Assembly (NCBI GenBank): GCA_025330725.1
Contig: JAIWND010000046.1
Coordinates: forward strand, 62,001-126,000
Direction of reading: 5' to 3'
Origin: Chlamydoabsidia padenii
Taxonomy: Eukaryota; Mucoromycota; Mucoromycetes; Mucorales; Cunninghamellaceae
Length of the DNA: 64,000 bases
The notes beneath the pieces were generated by a model. It ran no database searches and was not told the DNA's origin. It was given only the letters and a program-made list of their open reading frames with translations. Positions 47,284 to 58,019 of this stretch are shown here, piece by piece (the first letter of the stretch is position 1; the number at the start of each line of letters is the position of its first letter). A program made the position numbers and the translations under genes.

Positions 47284-48371
47284 TATTCTGGTGCTGGTGC
47301 TGACGCCGATGCTCGAAGCCGTTTTGATCTACGCGACATATCAGAAGCTGTAACCGTTTTGAATTTCACTTTGTATTGCCTTCGTGGTCTAGATGTAACA
47401 TTTTGGATTAATAAACCATGTTAAACCTGCGTGATAAATGTATTTTAATTGGATGTACTTACATGATATCACTGGAAGGAGCAGCAGAAGACAAGGAAGG
47501 GGGGCAAGACCTAAGAAACAATAATATGTTAGCTGATGTGATGATACTCGGTTACATACTGTCGTCATTCGTACTTACAAAGCGGTAACAGCGACAGTGG
47601 GAGACGGTGTTCTGGAAAGAAAAAAAAAGGAATAAGTTAGAATAAGCCTACGGGTATGCTTACCAATCGCAGGAATACCATTGCGAAGGTACCGGCCTAA
47701 TAATAAAAAATAAAAAAGGCAGTTAGAGTAGATTTGTGCTCTCTTTTACCTGTTGACGGATTCAGTTTGAACAGAGGATGTCGCCGATGGTGTGTGTGGA
47801 AGACTGTATATATGTTAGATTAGTATTGATATTACATGTCAAATCATTCTTTTTATTACCCTTTCCGTTTGTTTTTTTAAGGTGCCCATAGCACTCGTAC
47901 ACCTCCGCCGCAACATTTCCTTCGCAAGCCATCTGTCTTCAAATGCGACCAGCGGGTAGCCAACATCTGCAGCGCTTTGTTCAAAAACCTTGACACCACG
48001 ATCCACCAAGTTTTTGCCAAGGTCCTTCCAGTATATCCGAGCTGACCATTGTTACCTTCTTTTGCCTTCAGGAGAGCGAGAGCAGCTTCGATGGCGAACT
48101 TGAGCGTTTCAAATATACCAGAGACAGTAAGACCGGGAAACACCTGAGCGAGTGACAACTCCATTTCCTCTGTCATCTTGGGATACTTCAACCCCTTCGT
48201 GAAGGAAATCGATCTTGGTTCGAATGTTGAATTGATAGGTTGTTGTTGTTATTGGGGTTGAGGTTGTAATTGTTCGAGTGCCCTCACCCGATCATGAATC
48301 ACATCCACCTTTTCCAACAGTTTTGCCAAAATGGTTCTAACAAATTCTTCAAAGCCTAAATCAGTATTCAT
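47284..48371 (-). pseudogene. Accessory protein of a two-gene DNA transposon (inferred)
   Basis: Start ATG at 48369-48371. The first exon reads MNTDLGFEEFVRTILAKLLE with a short coiled-coil (EKVDVIHDRVRALEQL), hits a TAA at 48249-48251 inside a Gln-rich run (CAA expected), then continues open with PKMTEEMELSLAQVFPGLTV, TGRTLAKTWWIVVSRFLNKA and a Cys/Arg-rich stretch RRKCCGGGVRV. Several tiny exons follow between GTAAGT-like introns, ending SRRSKRLRASASAPAPE. The start codon lies only 108 nt from that of the divergent transposase at 48479, which suggests one element with a shared promoter. I know no function. The relic at 1.8-2.2 kb ends similarly. Confidence 0.45.
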
Positions 48372-48478
48372 TGCGCGCGGCGGTCATTGAAAACAAATCG
48401 GTAGTGTAATTTTTTGAACAGGGGCGGTAGTTTGACAGGGACCATATTAGAACTTGATAACTTCAGGCCACACTAACC

Positions 48479-51246
48479 ATGCAACCAAACAAGCGAACTT
48501 TTTGCTTTGACTGCAGTACCGCATATCTAACCAGTAACAGAAAGACACACAAAAAATTATGTATCGCAAACACGTTGCAACGAGCAGTACAGTTGGTAAG
48601 TCACTGAATGTTAGGAATGACTAAAGATCGTCTATAATGCTAATGTACTTTTATACCCAACAGCGAGAACTAGCAGCTGAAAGTGCCATATCTGTTGTTA
48701 GTACCGACGAGACTGCTGAAATGGAAGAAGACGATATCTTTGTCATAGACCAAGGAGAGGTGAATAATACCGAACAGGGCGAAAAAGAAGAAGAAGAAGT
48801 ATATCGAAGTGTACAGAGTGGAAGTGACCTAAGCGATGACTCCATCCAGTCTGTTACGGCTAAGGAATACCACTTTGACGAATGATTGGAAAGGTTGGGG
48901 AAATGGCAACAAAGGAGCCTTCAGATGTATACTCATTTAAGTTCGAAAGGACTTTCAGTGAAAAAAATTGACTCTACCATCAAGATGTTCAATGCATTCC
49001 TTAGGGAGAGTGCACCCGAGAGTAAGTGAAAAAAAAAAAAAAAAAGCGGCGTTTGAAAGGCCCCTGGCAACGATGCGAGCTTAAACTTTTTAAATTAGTT
49101 TTTAGGGACAGTCTTCTTTCCAGTAACAAATGCCAAGAACTCTTCACTCACTTTTGGCTGACCACCGCAACAAAGTATGACATTTGCAAAGAAGGGTGTG
49201 TACGTTTCAAGGAAGGTGAAACTATGTGCCCTAACAATGCATGTCGAGCCCCGTGGTACATGGAGTCAAGCGAAGGAATTCAAGCCACTGTTATGCAAAT
49301 GAAGATAATGTCGGTTGCTGACACTATTGCAGTGAAGCTTCGGGACACCAAGACACGGGAAAAACTTCTATATCGCCACAACTACAACAGCCAATCTTCT
49401 GAATATAACGACATTTTCGACGGGCAAGTGTATAAGTCATTGAAGGATAAACACTTCAAAGGCCAGTATGATGTTGCTCTTGGGTTGTACATTGATGGTT
49501 TTAAACCATTCAAAAGGGGGACATTGAATGGTACTCTCGTGCAATTGGTAAATTTCAACATCCATTCCCGGGAAAGGTACCATACCGATAACCTGATCCA
49601 ATTGTGTGTCATTCCGGGCAACCATAAGCCGTTCGATCTTTGATCTTTTTTAGATCCCATCATGGTAGAACTTAATAACTAGCAACAAATGGTATCATTG
49701 TAAATGGGTGAAGAAAAAATCGAGGCAAAGGTGCATTTGCTTGTGGTCACAGGTGATCTTCCTGCAGTTGCGGACATTTCCAATCACCGAGGGCATACAT
49801 CATACTATGGCTGCAGAATGTGTGAAGTCAAGGGTAAATACCATGGGGGTATGTATTTCCCTGCAAAATGTGATGATTCGATTATGCGCACAGTAGAGTC
49901 GTATACCCATGAAGATCCTTTCATACTCATACGAAGAGAGTTCTGCTTAAAGGCCATCAGCCCATTCACCAATCTAACCACATTCACTGGTCCTTCATTC
50001 TAGGGACTGGACGAAATGCATCTGTTTGGTCATGGTCACGGGAAGCTGGTGTACAACATAATGAATGGTGACTTTGACGATCAGCAGTCGATCTTCAAAT
50101 TGGGCAATGGAGTGACAATGGCGATGGTTGGTCAGGCAATGGTGAACTCCAGAAGCAATGTCCCATCCTCGTTTTCCGGTAACTGGACTGATATCAAGAA
50201 GCATCATAGTTACTTCCGCGCTGTCGACTGGCTCGACTTTTTGTTATATGTTTTCCTAACATTATCAACAACGAAGCCAGGGAAGCATGCAAACATCTTG
50301 CCACTGGTCTCTTACTCGCATCAAAGTGGAGCATTAAAAAAGATGACCTTACTCTTATTTCCAAATCTTTTGACGCTTGGCATGACTTTCTCCAAAATCA
50401 AATCAATAATCAATCGTTATCTCCTCGCATCTTCACAATCACTCAACATTATCTCAAACACATTTGCTATATGATTACTGAAATGGGATCGTTGCCAGCG
50501 GTTTCATGCAGATCTATGGAACGTGTTATTGGTATTTACGCGAAAGAAATGAAATCCGGGTGTCATCCCGGGAAAAACCTGTCAAACGTAGTAGAAAAAA
50601 TGGCAATGTTAAATCATGTTCAAAGTTTGGAAGACCTGCAAAACACAAGAACCTCTGATGATGGCAGCTGTATTCTACGCGGCAAGTTGAAAAGACTTGA
50701 CATGTTTAGTGAAGACTTGATTGAAAAAGTAAAGATTTGCATAACAAGAATCACTGGCATTACATCCGACACCTCACCCAATATATCCACTGCTGTTGGT
50801 ATGAAGACCTCATATGGATTTTTCGGCGCATACACACCAAGTTTAACAAATAATAGAAGACAAGCACACTTGGTAAAAATTGTCCCCGGTACAGAGTAAG
50901 TATAAACGCATACCAAAAAAACAAAACAAAAAAAGAGACATCATTTATTCATTTTTTTAAACTTCAATTATTGATTAGGCTCAACCCAGAGCCTGTATAT
51001 GGTTCAATTCAAAACATCCTCGTGATAGAAAATCTGATGGGAAAGAATGATGTATATGTTGCAGTCAAAGCACTAAAGGATATTGAAAAGTCACTCGTGT
51101 ACCCACGTTGCAACTTCCTCGATCAATTCCATCCAGATGTGATGGTCTTTCCTGCCCACGAAATCATATGCCCAATTGGAATTCTGGATCACCCTATAGG
51201 GGATAGGAAACAATTAATTATTTACAAAGATTACACACCTCCTTGA
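48479..51246 (+). pseudogene. CACTA/Plavaka-type (Tnp2-like) transposase, broken
   Basis: Exons 48479-48595, 48664-49021, 49106-about 50895 and 50979-51246, with in-frame junctions. The N-terminus has a C2HC-like finger (CFDCSTAYLTSNRKTHKKLC). The core contains YDVALGLYIDGFKPFKRGTL, VQLVNFNIHSRERYHTDNLI, LLVVTGDLPAVADIS, HTSYYGCRMCEVKG, GLDEMHLFGHGHGKLVYNIM and SMERVIGIYAKEMKSG, the layout of Tnp2-like DDE transposases (D in YIDG and TGD). Lesions: TGA at 48883-48885 and 49641-49643, TAG near 49677, TAA near 49700, a stop at about 50001 and a frameshift near 50250. The first three need only one C-to-T change each. Terminal repeats were not resolved. Confidence 0.75.
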
Positions 51247-51829
51247 TTCTATAGTTAACACTTATAAAAGGAAAAAATTCATGCATTTTAAAAATCCCGC
51301 ATTTTGAAATCTCGCGTCCAAAGAAAATTTTGCATGTAGGATACATCCATTGATTGATTTGAGTAAAATGAGATGTCACTGGAGAGGAAAGCGAGCAAAG
51401 GCAACGGCAACGAGCGATAACCTTCTTATATATATATATATATATATATTATATATCAGCTTCAAAGAGTACCAAAAATGGAAGACTAACATGTTTGTAT
51501 CATTTCAAACGCACATCCCACTCTCTCGCGCAAACATACTGAATTTGGAGTGTATAGTTTTCAACCCCAGCCGTGCGATTTTAACATACGACTTTTGGAA
51601 AGTCTGACTGAATGATTCTCGGTTTTTCAAGGGTGGACAGAGTATTTTTTTCACAGTGATATAATTGAACTTTGTGAAACTGGGTTTAAAATATGAAAAT
51701 CGGGGATTTAAATTCGTGAAAATCGTGAAAAGGTATGTACCTATTTTCAAATCCCGCCTTGTTTGAAAGAAAGAAGAAAAAGTCTGACAGGGCTTTTTCT
51801 TTGTCTTGTCAACATCATCATTCACAGTC
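51247..51829. other. Intergenic
   Basis: Contains a TA microsatellite (about 51427-51456) and several copies of AAATCCCGC / AAAATCG-type strings. Promoter side of the prefoldin gene. Confidence 0.5.
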
Positions 51830-52297
51830 ATGAGTAGTGCATCTGATATCGAAAGCAATCCTCGCGGTATTCCTCGATCGCCCTTTGTGGTAATTAAAAC
51901 CTCATTTCCAACAAAAAACAAAGACAGCTCATCTCCTTTTTTTATAGGAACGTGTCGAAGATTATGTCTCTGATGCCGAACCTGTCGAAGTGGTACTCAA
52001 GAAATTCCAAGAAGCCATTAGGTAAAGACTCAACTTGCTAAGATCCCAACTCATTCTTCTTTTTTTTTTTCAATGTTAAAAAGCAAATACAAGTTTATGG
52101 AGGTGAATTTACTGCAACGACGTAAAGTACTTGAAGACAAGATCCCTGAAATTGAAAAAACGTTAGCCATGGTGGGTTTCTTGGTCGACAAACAAGATGC
52201 CAGTGAGCCGGTGTATACGGATTTCGAATTGAATGATACTTTATACGCTCAAGCTAAAATTGAACCTTCTGGTACCGTATATCTTTGGCTCGGGGTA

Positions 52298-52361
<64 letters not shown>

Positions 52362-52719
52362 CACTCACACATATCACTCTTTCTCTCTTTTTTTTTTTGA
52401 TATAGGCCAATGTGATGTTGGAATATACTTTTGAAGAAGCTACAGATCTATTAACATCTAAACTGAAAACCGCCAAGAACTCGCTAAAGAACACTATTGA
52501 AGATCTCGCTTTTTTGAGAGATCAAATCACTACAATGGAAGTTAGTATCCTTTTTACATGTTATACCAATGAACACAATGATATGGAATGATGATATTAT
52601 ATTACCTTGACCTTCCTTTCTCTCTCTCTTTTTTTTTTTTTTTGGTAGATACTGCTCGTGTATACAATTGGGACGTCAAACAACGTCGTGTCGCAAGAAC
52701 ACAAACTGCTGCCGCTTAA
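51830..52719 (+). CDS. pac10: Prefoldin subunit 3
   Basis: Alpha-type subunit of prefoldin, the hexameric chaperone that hands nascent actin and tubulin to CCT. Exons 51830-51889, 51948-52021, 52084-52294, 52406-52544 and 52649-52719 encode 184 residues, the family length. The fold is visible as an N-terminal coiled coil (YKFMEVNLLQRRKVLEDKIP), the central beta hairpins (DTLYAQAKIEPSGTVYLWLG, ANVMLEYTFEEA) and a C-terminal coiled coil ending MEVNTARVYNWDVKQRR, a subunit 3 hallmark. The third intron contains 56 T. Plp2 at 23.8 kb works in the same cytosolic folding pathway. Complete and apparently functional. Confidence 0.95.
52300..52355 (+). repeat. Poly-T tract, 56 nt
   Basis: Inside intron 3 of the prefoldin 3 gene, directly after the 5' splice site. 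Confidence 0.95.
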
Positions 52720-52952
52720 ACTCCATCATCAACCAACAAAGGATACATAATTATATATCAAAAACCATGCTCTTCTTTGCAGCAACACCCTCTCTATACA
52801 CACGCACATACTAACAAATAAAAATCAGTTTATTATCAATACACACGCACTTAGTATCCACAATCATTGAAAATCTAATAATAGGTAGTTTATTTTGTTG
52901 TTTGATCAATATTAATTACATTTACAAAAAGCTAATACCAATTAATATATCC

Positions 52953-53703
52953 CTATCCTTCTTTGTAATGATCCTTTGGTGTAGTCTTGGTTGCCTGGTC
53001 CACATCATCCCCATAAAAGTCAATGTCTTCTTCTTCATTATTGATAACATAAGCAGATTTTGTTGTATCATTTGGTGTCGTGAATGTCACAGCGTCACCT
53101 ATTGAAAGAGTAGTTATGAGTAATCAACTAACCCTTGACGATGTCTGTTCTTACCTTCTTCTACGTGCATGCCTTTCTTTTCATATGGTTCCTGTTGCTG
53201 CTGCTGCTGTTGTTGTTTCAATCGTTGTGCAGCTATCGAATCAAGTGTGAGTTAGTTGTTGTCTATACTCCCCCTCCCCTCGTCTACTTACAAAGTCGTT
53301 CCAAATGAGCATCTTCCATAGCCAATCTTCTTGCAAATGCTGCATCATCATCCAATTGTTGTTCATGAGTTGACGTTCGTCCAGGAGTTAAATTCGAATC
53401 CGATGATAACCGTAATCCCCGCATATCATTTGTCAATCCATCCTGATATCTGTTGTTGTTGTTGTAGTAGTTGCTGTTATGGTTGTTTGGGTTTGTGCTT
53501 GATCCTTGTTCCATGAATGAATTATAGAATCCCATGATTTTCTTCTTTGCAGCTATGCATAACGACCTGGTTAGTATATATATATATATATCCATCTTTC
53601 TTTCATAAACTTTTACCATTTCCAACCTCAATGACACGTTCCTTGATCACAGGTAACTCCTCTACAATATATAGACAAAGTTTAGTATATATTCAACCCC
53701 ACT

Positions 53704-53760
<57 letters not shown>

Positions 53761-54183
53761 TTGGAATCCACTAAAGACAGAGTCAGTATTACCGGTGTTA
53801 TCTTGTTGTTGCTGTTGTCTTTGTTGTCTTTGTTGATGTTTATTATATTCCTGAGCTAATTGTTTTGCCAAAAGAGCGTCTTCCTTTTCTTGTTGTTCCA
53901 AAGCATATCGATCATCATCCGTTGGCGCTTGGTAATCAGGATCGGACATGCCCAATAACACTTCAAATGAAGATTCCACATTCCCATGTTGATTTTCGAG
54001 AACGGCTTCAATCACACTGGATTCAACACTGGGAAAGGCTTCTTGAAGAGTGGTGATGGTTTGTTGATGATGTGAAAACTTTTGTGGAGGTGATGCATTG
54101 TTGGTGTTGGTATTAAAGTCAAGTTGAGACCGGAGGTTGTCAGTAGAGTCAGTGGATTTAAGTGAAGCTGTTTCAGCCATCAT
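52953..54183 (-). CDS. CUE-domain ubiquitin-binding protein (Cue5-like)
   Basis: Exons 54183-53760, 53661-53617, 53552-53292, 53232-53155 and 53098-52953 encode 317 residues. A CUE domain spans about residues 40-80 (TLQEAFPSVESSVIEAVLEN with the Phe-Pro motif, then FEVLLGMSDPD with the di-leucine). Such domains bind ubiquitin and, in yeast Cue5, link ubiquitinated cargo to autophagy. Two DD/QQLDDDAAFARRLAMED-type helices (EKEDALLAKQLAQEYN and AAFARRLAMEDAHLERL) look like repeated short amphipathic segments. Asn- and Gln-rich runs are present. The start has two consecutive ATGs. Intron 1 holds 49 T on the plus strand. The 3' end converges on the prefoldin gene with about 230 nt between stops. 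Cue5 orthology is probable, not proven. Confidence 0.85.
53709..53757 (+). repeat. Poly-T tract, 49 nt
   Basis: Inside intron 1 of the CUE-protein gene (A in the sense of that gene). Confidence 0.95.
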
Positions 54184-54209
54184 AAGTATGAGAAAGAAGA
54201 AAAAAAAAA

Positions 54210-54258
<49 letters not shown>

Positions 54259-55174
54259 AAGAGAGAAGAAGAAGAAGAAGAAGAAAAGGTAAAGTAGGAA
54301 AGGATTCAAAGGAAAGAGAAAGGCGGAAAAAGAGGAAGCCGATTGTCTTGACTAAGTGGAGATTGAATTTTAACTTGTTTCTGTGGTGTGTGGGGACTCA
54401 CTGTCTTTCAAAGAAACTCAAGTCAATGGAAAAAGAAAGTCTTTGGAGAAATGCCAGCCAAAATGGCTGACAATCCCATGAAATAGAATTAAAACGGAAA
54501 AGCAAAACCTTTTTAGTTGTAAGATACAGCAACAGCATAAATAAGCAGATTGGATAGTCAAAATCGAAATCAAGACTTGGGCCCTTGTCAAACAAAAAAG
54601 GAAGGTATTGAGAAGAGAGTAAATAGATAAAGTAGATAGTGGAGAAAACAACGATAAAAAGGACATACATAATGAGATCAACTTAAGGTCTTTTTGAGAA
54701 GGAAAAGTAAGACTTATACATCTTATGGAGTCTATGTTGTTAGGCATAGTACAGAAGTAGGCTTTTTAGTCAAAAATATACTGTTTTTCGAGCCAATGTT
54801 GTATAATTACAATTGATTTAGCTTATCATGCAACTTCGAAGAAAAGGGCGTAACTTTAAAATATCAGTTAGTGAAAAAAAATTGGGGATATGCACATAAA
54901 GTTCCTTTTATCTTACCATAAGTAGCAAGCTACTGCGTCAAACCTTCTTCCCGAGGAAGGTAGTACGTTATATCCTCATTCCAAGGATTGGCGTCACCGA
55001 ATAAGCACTTCTTTTTCTTCTTCCGATGCAGTCAGGGTTGATACACAACGATGCTGAGATTTAACTTGCTGCTGTGCCGCCGCCGTGGGTGGTCCACCGA
55101 TATTCACAGAGTCAACACAGTTTGGAAGTAAAGTATTCATTGGTTTCATGGGATTGTGTTTTTAGAGCGAGGGA
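54184..55174. other. Intergenic with GA microsatellite
   Basis: A-rich run then (GA)n at about 54218-54262 just upstream of the CUE-protein start. Otherwise no gene recognised. Confidence 0.6.
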
Positions 55175-55540
55175 TTGTTGAATATTGGTCGTACTTCGAC
55201 GCTCGTATCTTTATATTCTATATCCATGACCTTGTCCAGCATCACCATAATATACAATACACTTGGATTTGTGGTCTTTTTGGTTTCGAGTGGATTTCAT
55301 ATCAATTTTGTTGCCGCCATAGAATATGCCTTGCTTGTGAATCGTTCTGTGCCATTTGTATACTTTTTCATCCATGAGGATTGGTAGAATGTTTGGAGAC
55401 GATGTCGATATCCTTGACTTTCATGTATATTTTCGATGTAGGTGTGGTGCTGATCATCTTGTTTTTTACGATCTTGTCCAATCTCTGAAAGATGTTGTTC
55501 AATGGCATTGATATTGTTTTGTTCCTTCTTATTCTTCAAA
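55175..55540 (-). pseudogene. Fanzor family B relic
   Basis: On the minus strand HRLQTFYQSSWMKKYTNGTE followed by RFTSKAYSMAATKLI aligns with TQFYHQSPWMKKIKNGVPRF and RDKAYTAVASQIIK of the large Fanzor at 18.97-19.07 kb, the linker before the GD motif. Stops follow, and no RuvC or zinc motif is preserved here. It lies head to head with a family A fragment on the plus strand. Confidence 0.55.
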
Positions 55541-55556
55541 ACATGTCAATGGTGGA

Positions 55557-56219
55557 CACAAGTATATCTAACAGAGGCAATAGTTGTTTTGTGCAGCGGC
55601 AGCGATCGAAGAACGATGGAAGTTGGAAGAAGCGGCGGCGTCAATTCGACAACTTTTCCCAAGGAATACCTTCTATACAGTAAGCGAATTCGTCTGAAAA
55701 TGTATGTTGAAAAGAGTGATACTGTAAATTTCTGTTTTGTTTTTCTTGGGCGTGCTGTGTAGACCTAAAACAGGTAAATGGAAAAAACATCCCTTTAAAG
55801 AATCAAACAAGATCCCATTACTGTGTGTCGGTGACGGAAAATTCGATCGAAGATCTTTCCGTGGAAAACCGCTTGGTCTAGTGAAGGTATTCCGGAAAGC
55901 AACAAAGTTGGCACAAAGACAACACTTAATGTTTGTGGTGGATGTGAACGAACAGTATACATCGAAGGTGTGCTCGAGATGTGGAAAACGATCATTGGAT
56001 AATGTACGTGTTGGTGACAATAGGCGGTCAAAATTGCATAGTGTTGCAAGCTGCAATGCTTGCCACATTGTATGGCAATGAGACGTCAATGCCTACAGAA
56101 ATATTCATTCCTTGGCCTTGTTCGAAATTTGTGGGTTGGTACCGGATGTCTTCACACTTGGATACATACAAACGCCCAACGAAAATATTCCGGGTAGTAA
56201 AAACCCGTCTGCCGCATAA
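55557..56219 (+). pseudogene. Fanzor family A, C-terminal fragment (copy 6)
   Basis: The last exon begins at about 55764 (acceptor TGTGTAG) and reads KIPLLCVGDGKFDRRSFRG (the GD motif region), VVDVNEQYTSKVCSRCGK, SVASCNACHIVWQ, then a TGA at 56079-56081 where copy 3 has CGA, and DVNAYRNI. So both zinc pairs are intact, but a stop precedes the RuvC-III Asp and the usual NASRN reads NAYRN. An upstream piece (about 55560-55680) may be the previous exon. Nucleotide identity with copy 3 is high from 55863 to about 56301. RuvC-I is not present. Confidence 0.8.
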
Positions 56220-56401
56220 ACCGCAAGTGGCACCTCCTTTTCTTTTCTTTTTCTAAACCTTTTTTTTCTATCTTATAGTAATTGGACGCTTGTCTGCTTT
56301 AGCAGCTAGTATATTTATCCATCAAGTCACAATAAAATGCTCTTTTGCCTTGTTACATACCACATTTTCAATACCATCTTGGAAAATGTGGTCGATTTAA
56401 C

Positions 56402-56453
<52 letters not shown>

Positions 56454-56597
56454 CTGCATAAAAAATTGTTTTCACATGTCAAGATTTGCATGAAAAGTTT
56501 ACATAGTGATGGAAGTTTTGGGTAAATTGATTTATTGAAAGGGAAATAATGAAACATAGTAAAAAAATAATCTATATATAAATGAGTCTTCGGCTAA
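56220..56597. other. Fanzor 3' flank and intergenic, with A44 tract
   Basis: Similarity to 10681-10762 continues to about 56301. An uninterrupted run of 44 A occupies 56408-56451. No gene seen. Confidence 0.7.
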
Positions 56598-57362
56598 TTA
56601 AAAAGGGGAATCAACAAGATGTTTATGAAATAATGCAGTGTCATGGACAGTAATTTGACGCCATCCACCAACAGGTCGTGGTGAGGGAGATCGTTGTCGA
56701 GAAGATTTAAAAGGACTTGGCCATCTTTTTGTCAACGCTGGTTTATTATCATCAATATCATCAGGAGTAGGATCAGAAACAGTGATAGGAGATGAGCTGC
56801 TTTTCGATCTTCGCGGTGGCCAGGGCAGAGGCGTGGAGGTTGAGCAAGTCAACCTGGGAGGATATGTCGCTCTTGAATGAGGACTTTGTATAGATGATGA
56901 TGATGAACAAGTGGAAGAACCATCGGCCCCCGCCAAACGTTGGGGATCGGTAATAAAAGGTATGAAATTGCTGATCCTTAATAAATCCATTATCGAATTA
57001 TACGCGGGTGTCAATAAAGAAGGATGGTAAGAGTGCTGCTGATAGTAACAAGTCAAGAGGTGTTGTTTCATATCGGCAGGAATATTGATTTCTTGCGGTG
57101 CATTATGGTGGATGAATTGCAGCAAGATGGTATCAAATTGTCGCATCAAGTAATCTACACAGTCCACATCTTTTTTCGACAAGTCTCCGCCAAAGAATAG
57201 CTGGTATGTGATGCGATAATCAGTGACGGCGTGATGAAACGCGAGGTTTTCGAGACAATAGTTTTGATCCAAGTAAGCAATAAAATCTGAAAGACGGAAA
57301 GGATAGGGTGCTTTATCCTCTAAGACTAGTTCCAAAGTCAGATCATCAATGGGGTTTATCAT
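56598..57362 (-). CDS. RGS-domain protein
   Basis: Single-exon frame of 254 residues. Residues about 18-135 look like a regulator-of-G-protein-signalling domain, which accelerates GTP hydrolysis on G-alpha: LSDFIAYLDQNYCLENLAFH (helices alpha 3-4), FIHHNAPQEINIPADMKQHL (the conserved INI/INL region), PAYNSIMDLLRISNFIPFI (the last helices with the usual LL/F pattern). The C-terminal third is basic and Ser/Pro-rich (KRWPSPFKSSRQRSPSP), probably disordered. The start is the first ATG after a stop. It is small for a fungal RGS and lacks DEP or membrane segments. It neighbours a kinase gene in the same orientation. Confidence 0.75.
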   Translation of the reverse strand: MINPIDDLTLELVLEDKAPYPFRLSDFIAYLDQNYCLENLAFHHAVTDYRITYQLFFGGDLSKKDVDCVDYLMRQFDTILLQFIHHNAPQEINIPADMKQHLLTCYYQQHSYHPSLLTPAYNSIMDLLRISNFIPFITDPQRLAGADGSSTCSSSSSIQSPHSRATYPPRLTCSTSTPLPWPPRRSKSSSSPITVSDPTPDDIDDNKPALTKRWPSPFKSSRQRSPSPRPVGGWRQITVHDTALFHKHLVDSPF

Positions 57363-58019
57363 AGCATAGAGGAGGAAGAAAAAAAGAGGAACAAGTGTAA
57401 AGAAAAATGGAAGGAAAGAAACTCAGGGGCGGAGTTGACACTCTATCTGTCTATTACAGACAAAAAACATGCTTTTCCTTTCTCGGGTTTCATATTGAAT
57501 TCATCATCTCTATTGATTACTTATCATCATCATAAAAATGACTTAATTTTCTTCTGGGTTGTTATCATTGTCTTCCAATTGATGAAGTCAATCCCGGGAT
57601 AGGCAATGAGTAATTATCATAGTATTGCCATTTACCACTGCATTATACTGTATAGTAAAAAAAAAAAAAAAAAGATGAGCAATCTGTAACACAGTAAGAG
57701 ATAATTGAGAATAATTAAATTCATCTCCGACTACCGTCGTGCAATCAATCACTTTTGGAGCACAAAAACAAAAATAGTCGTGGTAATCCTAATACGCGGT
57801 TCGATATAATTATTTACCCATCCTATCCACCCATCCACCCACCTACCCACCCACCAATATAAAAGACATCAAGACGATAATGAGAAATGATTGGTTTTTA
57901 TGACTAATGATGTGTATTATATATGATAAGGGTTGGGAATACTATAGTTAATTGTGACAAGATATATAAAGAGAGGTTCCATCCATATTAGTTATGAGGT
58001 ATTTGATGTCGATTTTCAG
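57363..58019. other. Intergenic
   Basis: RGS promoter and kinase 3' flank. A CCACCCAT/CCACCCAC microsatellite-like tract lies at about 57820-57855. Confidence 0.6.
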
